From assembly GCF_011089895.1 (NCBI RefSeq), contig NZ_JAANAT010000004.1, forward strand, positions 372,001-436,000: a stretch of 64,000 nucleotides of DNA, in the 5' to 3' direction. Made by a program: the position numbers and the translations under genes. The DNA comes from Mucilaginibacter inviolabilis. GTDB lineage: Bacteria > Bacteroidota > Bacteroidia > Sphingobacteriales > Sphingobacteriaceae. Of the stretch, positions 8,328 through 17,112 are shown in pieces. Within the stretch, counting starts at the first letter, position 1. Each line of letters opens with the position of its first letter. The notes under the pieces are model-generated. The model was not told the origin of the DNA and did not search any database. It saw only the letters and a list, made by a program, of their open reading frames with translations.

Positions 8328-9026
8328 ATGAAAAAAGTATATGGATTAGAAAATTGGGTTTTAGATAGCAACGTTAAAAATGATAAGCGCCTGGTGAATC
8401 TAAAGATTATGCTTTCATACCCCTATCCAGATCAAAGAGTACTGATCGACCTTACACCTAAGGAAAGGTTGAAAAAGATAGACGAAGGTTTTAAAACTGC
8501 ATTTAAAAAACTGAGCGATTTAAATTGGTTTGAGTATGATGAGCTTATCGGAACAAAAAAACGCCCAACAGGGCTTAAAACAAAAGTGAAATATACCGCT
8601 TTAAGTAAGCTCGATAAACTTGATCTCGTTAGATCAATATGGATCGAATCTGTTGAGCATGCCACGAAAATTGAAGCCGAAAGTAAAATACAAGATAAGT
8701 TTTTCTGCGTGAAAATGACCGTGGTTATTGAAATTGAAGGGTTGTCACGTAAAAAGCAGGAGATAGAAAAAAGACTGGTGCTCATCAAGGCACGGTCGGC
8801 CGAGGATGCCTACCAAAAACTGAGAGATCAAAAGGACGAATATGCCAAACCGTATTTAAATCCGGGAGGAAGATTTGTTAGGTGGCGGATTGATAGTTTT
8901 GATGATTGTTTTGAAACTGATATGAATTCAATAGAAGAGATGAATGATGCTGCAGGGGTAGAGGTTTATTCTAAACTTAAATCGCGGAAAAATGAGGAAA
9001 AAGCTATTTGGGATGGCAAGTTTTGA
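8328..9026 (+). CDS. DUF4288-containing protein of unknown function
   Basis: A 232-residue soluble protein, lysine-rich. The C-terminal ~110 residues fit DUF4288: a 'FFCVKMTVVIEIEG' strand, then 'KRLVLIKARSAEDAYQKL' and a 'RWRIDSFDDCFETD' strand ending in 'GVEVYSKLKSRK'. The N-terminal ~115 residues contain a second module ('LVNLKIMLSYPYPDQRVLIDL', 'KKRPTGLKTKVKY') that I do not recognise. No signal peptide, membrane segment or catalytic motif is evident. It sits alone between two strong hairpins. Base use looks slightly more AT-rich than its neighbours, which would suit a recently acquired gene, but this is only an impression. Confidence 0.72.
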   Translation: MKKVYGLENWVLDSNVKNDKRLVNLKIMLSYPYPDQRVLIDLTPKERLKKIDEGFKTAFKKLSDLNWFEYDELIGTKKRPTGLKTKVKYTALSKLDKLDLVRSIWIESVEHATKIEAESKIQDKFFCVKMTVVIEIEGLSRKKQEIEKRLVLIKARSAEDAYQKLRDQKDEYAKPYLNPGGRFVRWRIDSFDDCFETDMNSIEEMNDAAGVEVYSKLKSRKNEEKAIWDGKF

Positions 9027-9088
9027 TATCTAACATTTCCCTAATTCATTTTTGCTTCCCGTTAATTTTCGGTATATTTACAATAAAG

Positions 9089-9123
9089 CAGCCCTGTATT
9101 CTTCTTAAGAGAATATAGGGCTG
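9089..9123. terminator. Hairpin CAGCCCT...AGGGCTG, terminator-like, paired with repeat copy A
   Basis: A 35-base palindrome with about 14 paired bases (CAGCCCTGTATTCT against AGAATATAGGGCTG, one G-T pair). It could end transcription of the DUF4288 gene, although no long T run follows on the plus strand. The same outer bases, with different inner bases but kept pairing, occur at 35173-35208 next to repeat copy B. Confidence 0.7.
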
Positions 9124-9196
9124 TCCTGTTAAGAGGCTAGCAGGTTCAAAAAATCTATCATTTGGTATGTTGCCATTTGCAAATCAATATATTAGT

Positions 9197-9338
9197 ACTT
9201 TTTAAACTCTTCAAAACAGGCCTAAAATTTGTTAAAAAGTGTTAAAATGGCGTTAAAAATCTGTTAAAACTGCCGAAAGCGAGGCCTTTTTGCCTTGTTT
9301 TTGACTGAAAAAGTGTTAAAATAAAAGGTTTAAAAAGT
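9197..9338 (-). repeat. 142-bp dispersed element, copy A
   Basis: Bounded by ACTTTTTAAAC at 9197-9207 and its perfect complement GTTTAAAAAGT at 9328-9338. Read on the minus strand it aligns along its whole length with copies B (34968-35109) and C (63849-63989). All three share a 26-bp identical core (here 9224-9249) that contains TTTTAACACTTTTTAAC. The element ends 8 bases before the start codon of the DUF2071-like gene, so it must hold that gene's promoter and ribosome-binding region. The remaining part of this 320-base gap holds the hairpin above and nothing else I recognise. Confidence 0.85.
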
Positions 9339-9346
9339 TTTTTACG

Positions 9347-10066
9347 ATGAAAATCCCCACCATAAACGGAATTATCGACCGTCGAATACTGGTTAACTTT
9401 GCCATTGATCCGGATGTAGCACAGACCATGGTGCCTCCGCCCTTTACCCCTAAAATTGTAAGAGGCAAAGCTATCGCCGGGATATGCCTCATAAGGCTTA
9501 AGCAGGTGCGGCCAAAAGGTTTACCCGCTTTTGTGGGTGTTGGTTCCGAGAACGGAGCCCACCGCATAGCTGTGGAGTGGCAGGAGGGGGGCCAAACCAT
9601 GGAGGGCGTATACATACCACGACGGGATACCTCGTCTTTGTTCAATACACTCGCCGGTGGCCGGATGTTCCCGGGAAAACATCATAGGGCCCGGTTTGAT
9701 GTTGATGAGCATGATGGTAATTATCATGTAGCCTTTGAAAGCTCGGATGGAGCCTTTATTAGCATAGATGCCACGTTATCGGATACTTTTAACCCGGATT
9801 CTGTTTTTGATAATCTTGCAACAGCATCGGATTTTTTTAAAGCGGGTTCTACCGGGTATTCTCCAAATGGAAACAAATATGAAGGTTTGCTGCTTGAAAC
9901 TGATCAATGGGAGGTAAAGGCCCTGGAAGTAAAACAGGTAAGATCAAGCTATTTTGAGGATGAATCAATATTCCCGAAAGGTTCGGTAAGGTTTGACAAC
10001 GCACTGCTTATGACCAATGTACAGCATGAATGGTCGTCAAAACCGAATAAAGCCATTGTGAAGTAG
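9347..10066 (+). CDS. DUF2071-like (acetoacetate decarboxylase-superfamily) protein
   Basis: A 239-residue soluble protein. The start 'IDRRILVNFAIDPDVAQTMVPPPFTPKIVRGKAIAGICLIRLKQV' resembles the N-terminus of DUF2071/YqjF-like proteins, in which a strand-rich fold related to acetoacetate decarboxylase binds a small ligand in a central barrel. No lysine Schiff-base motif typical of true acetoacetate decarboxylase could be identified, so an enzymatic role is not claimed. The gene is isolated. Its ATG lies only 8 bases after the end of repeat copy A, and it has no usual spacer for a separate promoter. Family assignment is from pattern memory. Confidence 0.6.
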   Translation: MKIPTINGIIDRRILVNFAIDPDVAQTMVPPPFTPKIVRGKAIAGICLIRLKQVRPKGLPAFVGVGSENGAHRIAVEWQEGGQTMEGVYIPRRDTSSLFNTLAGGRMFPGKHHRARFDVDEHDGNYHVAFESSDGAFISIDATLSDTFNPDSVFDNLATASDFFKAGSTGYSPNGNKYEGLLLETDQWEVKALEVKQVRSSYFEDESIFPKGSVRFDNALLMTNVQHEWSSKPNKAIVK

Positions 10067-10279
10067 AATGATTTCGGAAGGTTTTGAGCAATCAGAATAG
10101 AGACTATAAAGAATATCTTTTTTTACATACTGTAGGCAATTGTTTCATTAATTTTGTCAATTATACAGGTATCCGCTAAGTGTAATAATAACAGTTGTGG
10201 TTAAATACTTTATTTTTATTTTTATACAATTCAAAACACTAAGGCATTGCCTGTTATAAACCCAATTATAAATTATTGA

Positions 10280-11515
10280 ATGGAACTGGAGAACAAAGGT
10301 ATAAAGGGCAGTAGGCTAAAAAATATGATCATTAAAACGCTTTACTTTAATAAAGCGATGTCATGTGCAGGGTTGAGCGAGTTGTTTGATAAAAGCATAC
10401 CGTCAATAGCCAAAGCTGTAAATGAATTAATGGATGAGGGTTTTGTTGTGGAGGATGGTTATGCTCCTTCAAGCGGGGGGCGCCGCCCGCTCATGTACTC
10501 GGTAAAGGCCAATACGATGTATATTCTGGCTATAGCACTTGACCAGCTTACGGCTCGCATACAGCTTTTTGATCTGCTTAACAATGCTGTGGCAGAGATG
10601 GTTACTTTTGAACTTAAGTTGCTCAACAATTCCGATGCCCTTGGTAAACTGACTGCAGAGATCAATAGTTATATTAAAAACTCAGGTATTGCGAAAGAAA
10701 AAATAGCTGGTATGGGTATTGGTATGCCAGGCTTTATAAACGTTACCGAAGGTATCAATTACACTTATCTTGATGCTGGCGGTGAAAGCCTTACAGCTTA
10801 TCTGACCGCGAAAACCGGTATTACCACCTATATTGATAACGACTCGAGTCTGATTGCTTTGGCCGAGCAAAAATTTGGGATAGCCAAATCGCAAAATGAG
10901 GTTATGGTGATTAACCTGGGCTGGGGCATTGGCTTAGGGATGATTGTGAATGGTAAACTATTTCGCGGATATAATGGTTTTGCCGGTGAGTTGAGCCATA
11001 TCCCTTTATCAGAGGATGGCGCACTTTGCGAATGCGGCAAACGCGGTTGCCTGGAAGCAGAGGCCTCCATGCTGGTTGTGGCCCGAAAAGCCATTGCAGG
11101 TATTCAGCAGGGGCGTATTACCAGTTTAAAATACAACAGTAATGATAACGATCACTCTAAATTGATGGGTGATGCTGTATTAGAAGCTGCCAATAATGGT
11201 GATCAATTTGCCATTGAGCTACTGTCTGATGCAGGTTATAAAATAGGGAAGGCTCTGGCCATTCTTATCCACATCATGAACCCGGCAAATATTGTACTAA
11301 GCGGAAGAGGAGCAAAAGTAGCCAAAATACTGATGGCACCTATACAACAGGCCCTGCACAAATACTGTATTCCTAGATTGGCCGGCGGCACCGAATTATT
11401 GGTATCTGAGCTTGGTTTTGACGCCGAGCTGATTGGTGCAGCGGTACTGGTAATGGAAAATTTTGATAAAAACGTAAAAACAAAAATGAGCAAAACAGTT
11501 AAAGCTGTGGCTTAG
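10280..11515 (+). CDS. ROK-family transcriptional regulator
   Basis: A 411-residue protein with an N-terminal winged helix-turn-helix (residues about 8-70) followed by a complete ROK domain. The zinc-binding signature of ROK proteins, 'CECGKRGCLE', is present at about residues 252-261, and the phosphate-binding 'MGIGMPGFINV' and 'INLGWGIGLGMIVNG' loops are intact. NagC/XylR-type members repress sugar genes and respond to a sugar or sugar phosphate. The sugar-kinase-like loops do not prove catalysis. No sugar transport or catabolic gene adjoins it except the GH3 gene 2 kb upstream, so its targets are not evident. The 213-base gap before it shows no clear operator. Confidence 0.9.
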   Translation: MELENKGIKGSRLKNMIIKTLYFNKAMSCAGLSELFDKSIPSIAKAVNELMDEGFVVEDGYAPSSGGRRPLMYSVKANTMYILAIALDQLTARIQLFDLLNNAVAEMVTFELKLLNNSDALGKLTAEINSYIKNSGIAKEKIAGMGIGMPGFINVTEGINYTYLDAGGESLTAYLTAKTGITTYIDNDSSLIALAEQKFGIAKSQNEVMVINLGWGIGLGMIVNGKLFRGYNGFAGELSHIPLSEDGALCECGKRGCLEAEASMLVVARKAIAGIQQGRITSLKYNSNDNDHSKLMGDAVLEAANNGDQFAIELLSDAGYKIGKALAILIHIMNPANIVLSGRGAKVAKILMAPIQQALHKYCIPRLAGGTELLVSELGFDAELIGAAVLVMENFDKNVKTKMSKTVKAVA

Positions 11516-11520
11516 CTAAT

Positions 11521-11601
11521 ATGCAGATGTGCTGATTCTGGATGTGCAAATGATATCCTTATACTGTTCATCTGCGCATCTGAAATTTAAAATTTGCACA
11601 T
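11521..11601. repeat. Intergenic word-repeat inverted repeat
   Basis: ATGTGCAAAT at 11542-11551 pairs with ATTTGCACAT at 11592-11601, and GCAGATG at 11523-11529 with CATCTGC at 11570-11576. It lies between the convergent ROK and HMG-CoA lyase genes and may serve as terminator for both. Confidence 0.6.
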
Positions 11602-12453
11602 TTACCCAAATACTTTTCCAGAATAATCCATCGCTTCCTGAAATTTGTTCAAATCAAGCTCCAGGAGCTCGTTTTGTGATTGGAGATATCTAATTAGGTT
11701 TTCGGAAGCGATATTGCCTGTAAGGTCATCTGAGGCCATCGGGCAGCCTCCATAACCTTTTAATGCTACGTCGAAACGTTTACAGCCACTTTTATAGGCC
11801 GCCTCTATCTTGGGTTGCCAGGTATCAGGTGTGGAATGGAGGTGGATACCAAATTCTGTTTCCGGGAATTTACGACATAAATCGGGATAAATACCGCTAA
11901 TCTGTTCAGCCCCGGCAATACCAATCGTATCAGCAAGCGCTATGTTTTTTATGTCTAATTCAATCAGTTTTTCTGTCCATTGTTCAATAATACCGGTGTT
12001 CCAATCATCGCCATATGGATTGCCAAAACCCATAGACAGGTAAACCAGCAATTTTTTACCACTTGTATGGCATAATTCATTGATCTTTTTTACATTATCA
12101 AATGCCTGAGGCAGTGTAGTATTGGTATTTCGAAGCTGAAAAGTCTCGGATATAGAAAATGGATAACCGAGGTAGGTGATCTCTTCATGTTTAACCGCAT
12201 CCTCTGCACCTCGATAGTTGGCAATAATAGCCAGTAGTTTTGACCGTGTATTGCCCATATCCAGCTTTTTTAATACCTCGGCAGTGTCCTGTAGTTGAGG
12301 TATAGCTTTGGCAGATACAAAGCTACCAAAGTCGATGGTATCAAAACCTACCTGTAACAGAAGGTTGATATAAACCGCTTTGATGTCGGTAGGTATAAAA
12401 TCATGCAAGCCCTGCATGGCATCGCGAGGGCACTCGGTTATTTTTATGCTCAT
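11602..12453 (-). CDS. Hydroxymethylglutaryl-CoA lyase-family protein
   Basis: A 283-residue TIM-barrel enzyme of the HMGL-like group. Expected features are the substrate-binding 'ECPRDAMQGL' at the N-terminus (R and D in place), the metal-binding 'GIHLHSTP' histidines, and the C-terminal 'GYGGCPMA' cysteine loop that closes over the active site. HMG-CoA lyase splits HMG-CoA into acetyl-CoA and acetoacetate in leucine breakdown. The first motif differs from the textbook 'VGPRDGLQ' but matches the shorter Bacteroidota enzymes as I remember them. No other leucine-degradation gene is adjacent; a thiolase lies far away at the right end. Confidence 0.85.
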   Translation of the reverse strand: MSIKITECPRDAMQGLHDFIPTDIKAVYINLLLQVGFDTIDFGSFVSAKAIPQLQDTAEVLKKLDMGNTRSKLLAIIANYRGAEDAVKHEEITYLGYPFSISETFQLRNTNTTLPQAFDNVKKINELCHTSGKKLLVYLSMGFGNPYGDDWNTGIIEQWTEKLIELDIKNIALADTIGIAGAEQISGIYPDLCRKFPETEFGIHLHSTPDTWQPKIEAAYKSGCKRFDVALKGYGGCPMASDDLTGNIASENLIRYLQSQNELLELDLNKFQEAMDYSGKVFG

Positions 12454-12565
12454 TTCTGATACTAAATCTGAGGTTTATAGTCCAAAGTTAGTTTTTAAGT
12501 CTGAAGTTTTTGAATTTTTAAACCTGATCTAAAGGCTTTATGACTTTCGGCTTAAGACTCAGAAA

Positions 12566-13879
12566 TTAATCAACCGTTTTGGGCAAATGTTCATCCTCAG
12601 TAAGTCCCTCTCGTTCAAACTTACGGATAATAAGCCTTGTACCACCGTTATACGTAATATAGCTGGATACCCAATTGATGAACACGATCACCTTGTTACG
12701 ACCTCCTAAAAGCGATATCAGGTGGACGAATAGCCACACCAGCCAGGCAAAAAATCCCTGAAATTTTATTTTACCCAAATCGGCAACGGCTTTATTTCGA
12801 CCGATAGTGGCTAATGAACCCTTGTCGAAATAATTGAAAGGCTCTGTAGGCTCATGATTGATTAATTGGGCAATGGTTTTAGCCACATGCTGCCCCATTT
12901 GTATGGCTACTTGTGCCACACCGGGATGACCTTTTGGGGTTTCATCGGTTATCATAGCTGCCACATCGCCAATGGCAAATATATTGCTGGTGCCTACTAC
13001 GCGGCAAACGCTATCCGTCCTGATCCTGTTGCCACGTTCGATAAAATTGGGATCGATGCCTTCAGGTATAACCCCCATAACACCGGCACTCCAGATCACG
13101 GTTTTGGTGCGGATGGTTTTGCCTCCTTCAAATTTGATTTCGTCACCATCATAACTATCTACTTTTACACCTAAAAGCACTTCGACGCCCATTTTGGTCA
13201 GAAAATCCTTAGTAGCGGCGGATGCTTCTTCAGAAAAAGGGCCTAATACCTTCGGAAGAAAATCGACCAGGTATACTTTCATGTCCTCTTTTTTGAGTTC
13301 GGGATAATCTTTGGCGAGGATATGGTTGCGTAATTCGGCCAATGCGCCTGATAGCTCTACTCCGGTTGGGCCAGCACCTACCAATACGAAGGTCAAATAA
13401 GGCGCCCGCTCTTCCGGAGTAGGTTTTAGTAATGCTTCCTCAATATTTTGCAAAATAGAATATCGCAGGTTAAGCGCCTCCGGGATAGATTTCATCGGCA
13501 TCGAAAACTTTTCGATATCCTTGTTACCAAAAAAGTTGGTTGTCGATCCTGTGGCTATCACCAGGTAATCATAAGCTATTTCGCCAATGGTAGTATCAAT
13601 AGTGTTTTTTGCGGCATTTACTTTGGTTACCTCGGCAATCCTGAACCTGAAGTTCTTTTGATTGGAAAAGTTCTTACGCAGCGAAAACGCAATGGATTCC
13701 GACTCGAGACTGCCCGTGGCCACCTGGTACAAAAGCGGCTGAAAGGTGTGGTAATTATGCTTATCGAGCATTAAAACCTCCACGGGTTTATCCTTCAAGT
13801 GCTTGGCTACCTGGAGGCCACCAAAGCCCCCGCCTACAATAACTACCAGTGGAAATTTTGAGCTGTCTGTTAAGTTCAT
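12566..13879 (-). CDS. ndh: Type II NADH dehydrogenase (NDH-2)
   Basis: A 437-residue FAD-dependent NADH:quinone oxidoreductase. The FAD-binding Rossmann motif is 'VVIVGGGFGGLQVAKHL' at about 11-27, and the second dinucleotide fold is 'FVLVGAGPTGVELSGAL'. The 'FAIGDVAA' motif holds the FAD. The C-terminal ~70 residues contain hydrophobic/amphipathic segments ('FFAWLVWLFVHLISLLGG') that attach such enzymes to the inner face of the membrane. It passes electrons from NADH to menaquinone without pumping protons. It is a single-gene unit, with a good -7 box upstream. Confidence 0.92.
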   Translation of the reverse strand: MNLTDSSKFPLVVIVGGGFGGLQVAKHLKDKPVEVLMLDKHNYHTFQPLLYQVATGSLESESIAFSLRKNFSNQKNFRFRIAEVTKVNAAKNTIDTTIGEIAYDYLVIATGSTTNFFGNKDIEKFSMPMKSIPEALNLRYSILQNIEEALLKPTPEERAPYLTFVLVGAGPTGVELSGALAELRNHILAKDYPELKKEDMKVYLVDFLPKVLGPFSEEASAATKDFLTKMGVEVLLGVKVDSYDGDEIKFEGGKTIRTKTVIWSAGVMGVIPEGIDPNFIERGNRIRTDSVCRVVGTSNIFAIGDVAAMITDETPKGHPGVAQVAIQMGQHVAKTIAQLINHEPTEPFNYFDKGSLATIGRNKAVADLGKIKFQGFFAWLVWLFVHLISLLGGRNKVIVFINWVSSYITYNGGTRLIIRKFEREGLTEDEHLPKTVD

Positions 13880-13912
13880 AGCACAGGTGTTTTATTTTAT
13901 ACAATGATGCAA

Positions 13913-13920
13913 CAAATGTA
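13913..13920 (-). promoter_or_regulatory. -7 promoter box of the NDH-2 gene
   Basis: TACATTTG on the minus strand (CAAATGTA on the plus strand) matches TAnnTTTG, 33 bases before the ATG. Confidence 0.45.
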
Positions 13921-13953
13921 TCTTTTTTGAACAGTTTGGATATTAATAGAAAC

Positions 13954-13988
13954 AAAAAAGGCCCCAAAAGTTCTTTGGGGCCTTATAA
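13954..13988 (-). terminator. Intrinsic terminator after secDF
   Basis: AAGGCCCCAAA and TTTGGGGCCTT flank a short loop, giving a GC-rich stem with A/T runs on both sides. It lies 16 bases after the secDF stop codon on the minus strand. Confidence 0.88.
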
Positions 13989-14003
13989 ATAAATTTATGG
14001 AGT

Positions 14004-16997
14004 TTATCTCAGGTCTTTTTTACCAAAGTCAACAATAACCGGTGTAGCTACGCAGATAGATGAGTATGTTCCGAAGATCACACCAATCAATAAAGCGAAC
14101 GAGAATCCTTTGATCACGTCGCCACCAAATATGAACAACACGATCAATACGAATACCACAGTTAAAGCAGTAATGATAGTACGGCTCAACGTACTGTTGA
14201 TTGCCTGGTTAATTACTTCTTCCGGGTTGTCAGTTTTAGCATGGTGTAGTTCCAGGAACTCGCGGATCCTGTCAAATACAACCACGGTATCATTGATAGA
14301 GTAACCAATTACAGTTAATATCGCTGCGATAAACGCTTGGTCAATATCCAGCGAGAATGGAAGTATATCCTTGAATATGGAGAAGAACGATAATACCAGT
14401 AAGGCGTCATGCGCGGTTGCAACCATCGCACCTAAACTGAACTGCCATTTGCGGAAACGGATCAGGATGTAAGCCGAGATCACAAATATGGCGAACAATA
14501 CGGTATAGATAGCTGATGTTTTTAATTCATCAGCAACAGTAGCGCTTACTTTTGAAAAACCTACTATATCCTTATCGGTTATACGGGTTGCCTCTTTGGT
14601 ACTCAGTGCCTGTACCAATATGTTCCTTACTTTAGCGTCTGCTGCAGCATTGTTATCCTTGATCATTAAGTTGGTAGTGATGCTAATCTTGTCGGCGCCA
14701 AATGTTTTAACCTCGGTACCACGACCCAATGTAGCATCAACAGCATCATGAATAGCTTCGGTAGTGACGCCTTTATTAGGGAAAGAAATGACATAGTTAC
14801 GACCGCCTTCAAAATCCACACCGTAGTTAAATCCACGGGTGAAGATAGAAATTAAACCCAGGGCGATAAATGAGCCCGAAAGGATATAAAATTTAATACG
14901 ATTCTTTACAAACTTGAAGTTGGCGTTTTTGAAAGTATGCGAGCTCCATGGGTTTGAGAATTTGATATCCCAACCTTTATCCAACATCCACTCAAATATA
15001 ACTCTTGAGATTAGCAAAGAGCAGAATAATGAAGTAACGATACCAATCATCAGAGTGGTCGCAAAACCCTGTATCGGACCTGAACCAAACACAAACAGGA
15101 TCACACCAGTTAAGAATGTACTGATCTGCGAATCGAGGATAGATGGTAAAGCGTGTTTGAAACCATCTGCTACGGCTATTCTTAATGATTTACCTAAACC
15201 CAGCTCTTCACGAACGCGTTCGTAAACCAATACGTTGGCATCAACCGCAATACCCAATGTGAGCACGATACCGGCAATACCTGGTAAAGTTAATACAGCA
15301 CCTAAGCTGGTTAATACGCCCATCAGGAAAAATATGTTGATGATAACCGCTACTACCGCTACGGTACCCGCACGGTTGTAATAAGCAATCATGAATATCA
15401 ATACTACAACCAAGCCTAATATGCTTGATGTAACACCAGCACTAATAGCTTCCTGGCCTAATGACGGACCTACTACCGATTCTGATATAATGTGAGCCGG
15501 AGCAGGTAAACGACCCGCTTTTAATACGTTGGCCAAATCCCTGGTATCTTCAATAGTAAAGTTTCCGGAGATAGAAGATACACCACCTGAGATTTCATTC
15601 TGTACGTTTGGTGCAGAGTAAACATTATCGTCCAATACAATGGCTACTGCTTTTTTGTTAGTGCCTGATGATGCCTCGGCAGTAATGGTACGCCATTTCT
15701 GGGCACCTTCTGAGTTCATGATCATCACAACCTCCGGATTTCCCTTAGGATCATTATCGGCACGAGCGTCATTGATCACATCGCCAGATAATACCGGGCC
15801 GTTGTCGGCACCTGTTAATTTGATAGCGTATAATGCAAATGCTTTGTCCTTGTTGTTTTTTAGTGGTTTTACTTCCCAAAGAAATTTCAGGTTGCGTGGT
15901 ATTACCGCTTGTACATCGGCACTATGCAGGTAAGAGTTAACTTTAGCAGTGTCTCTTAGTGGAGCATAGCCTACAACAGGGCCCTGGCCTAATTGCTGCT
16001 GACCGCTTGCATCCTGACCAATGTTTGGAGACAACACTGAAAACAGTGGGTGCAATGCTGTAAATTGCGTTTTGTTAGCTAATGCCGCTGCAGATGTATC
16101 TTTAGCAGCATTTTTTTGAACTTTACTCAATAATGAACCTGCTTTAGCAGCAGTATCAGTTTTAGCGGCAGCAGTTGTTGTAGCAGCTTTGGCTTTTGAT
16201 GAATCTGCTTTTGCTGTTTTATTTTTTGCAGCCAGCAAATTGTCAATATTGATCAGGTATTGATAAGCCTCGGCATTATCATAGGTTTCATAGAACTCTA
16301 ACTTGGCAGAACCTTGTAACAATTTGCGAACACGTTCTGGTTCTTTTACACCCGGCAGCTCAACCAAAATACGATTTGAACTTTGCTCTAATTGAATGTT
16401 AGGCTGCGTAACACCAAACTGGTTGATACGGGTGTTCAAAACAGTATACGATTGTTTTACCGCTGTGTTAGCCTGATCTTTCAGATAAGCAGTAACTTCG
16501 CTGTTAGAGGCGTTAAACTTTAAGTGATCCTGGTTGTCTTTTGTTGAAAAGATAGCAGCCAGTTTACCGTTTGGATTCAGCTTCTCATACTCACTAACAA
16601 AAAGTGTGATGTAATCCTTTTGAGTGGTTTGCGCGTTTGCCTGTAATTTGTCGGCATTAGCCAAAGCCTGGTTGAACACCACATCAGGATTGTTGTTGGC
16701 AATTTTCCTCACCAATTCGTCGAGCGAAATTTGCATAGTAACATTCATCCCCCCCTTAAGGTCGAGGCCCAATGCTAATTCTCTTTGCTTAACGTATTGA
16801 TAATTGTGTTTGAACAACGGATATACCGGTTGTGTAGACATAGAATCCAGATACGCTTTTTCTCTCTCAGGGTTACCCTTTGAATATACTTTGGCATCAC
16901 TTTCAACTTTGCGCGCCACCCACGTGAAAGATAGCTGGTATAAGCATACTACAGCCAGCAGAATGGCGAAAAATTTAATAACCCCTTTACCTTGCAT
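14004..16997 (-). CDS. secDF: Protein translocase subunit SecDF (fused)
   Basis: A 997-residue fusion of SecD and SecF, the form usual in Bacteroidota. After an N-terminal membrane helix comes 'LGLDLKGGMNV' (about 75-85), the large periplasmic P1 region, then the SecD membrane block with 'GIVLTLGIAVDANVLVYER'. A second block follows with 'YGVDFEGGRNY' and the SecF signature 'GYSINDTVVVFDRIRE'. The complex uses proton flow to pull exported proteins through SecYEG. Residues about 257-309 form an Ala/Lys/Thr-rich low-complexity insert in P1 that splits the domain. It has a -7 box (17050-17057) and its own terminator. Confidence 0.97.
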   Translation of the reverse strand: MQGKGVIKFFAILLAVVCLYQLSFTWVARKVESDAKVYSKGNPEREKAYLDSMSTQPVYPLFKHNYQYVKQRELALGLDLKGGMNVTMQISLDELVRKIANNNPDVVFNQALANADKLQANAQTTQKDYITLFVSEYEKLNPNGKLAAIFSTKDNQDHLKFNASNSEVTAYLKDQANTAVKQSYTVLNTRINQFGVTQPNIQLEQSSNRILVELPGVKEPERVRKLLQGSAKLEFYETYDNAEAYQYLINIDNLLAAKNKTAKADSSKAKAATTTAAAKTDTAAKAGSLLSKVQKNAAKDTSAAALANKTQFTALHPLFSVLSPNIGQDASGQQQLGQGPVVGYAPLRDTAKVNSYLHSADVQAVIPRNLKFLWEVKPLKNNKDKAFALYAIKLTGADNGPVLSGDVINDARADNDPKGNPEVVMIMNSEGAQKWRTITAEASSGTNKKAVAIVLDDNVYSAPNVQNEISGGVSSISGNFTIEDTRDLANVLKAGRLPAPAHIISESVVGPSLGQEAISAGVTSSILGLVVVLIFMIAYYNRAGTVAVVAVIINIFFLMGVLTSLGAVLTLPGIAGIVLTLGIAVDANVLVYERVREELGLGKSLRIAVADGFKHALPSILDSQISTFLTGVILFVFGSGPIQGFATTLMIGIVTSLFCSLLISRVIFEWMLDKGWDIKFSNPWSSHTFKNANFKFVKNRIKFYILSGSFIALGLISIFTRGFNYGVDFEGGRNYVISFPNKGVTTEAIHDAVDATLGRGTEVKTFGADKISITTNLMIKDNNAAADAKVRNILVQALSTKEATRITDKDIVGFSKVSATVADELKTSAIYTVLFAIFVISAYILIRFRKWQFSLGAMVATAHDALLVLSFFSIFKDILPFSLDIDQAFIAAILTVIGYSINDTVVVFDRIREFLELHHAKTDNPEEVINQAINSTLSRTIITALTVVFVLIVLFIFGGDVIKGFSFALLIGVIFGTYSSICVATPVIVDFGKKDLR

Positions 16998-17049
16998 CGA
17001 ATTATAATATGTAATTAATTAGTTTATAAGCTTTTTTTAAATAAGACGG

Positions 17050-17057
17050 CAAATCTA
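17050..17057 (-). promoter_or_regulatory. -7 promoter box of secDF
   Basis: TAGATTTG on the minus strand (CAAATCTA on the plus strand) matches TAnnTTTG, 52 bases before the secDF start codon. Confidence 0.45.
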
Positions 17058-17112
17058 ATAAAATTTCGCAAGCATGAAATTTTAAATTAAAACAATTTGA
17101 TGACAGAAAATG

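Noticed and set aside
8432..8788. A 118-codon minus-strand frame within the DUF4288 gene
   Set aside because: Serine/leucine-rich shadow of the lysine-rich sense frame, without start signals.
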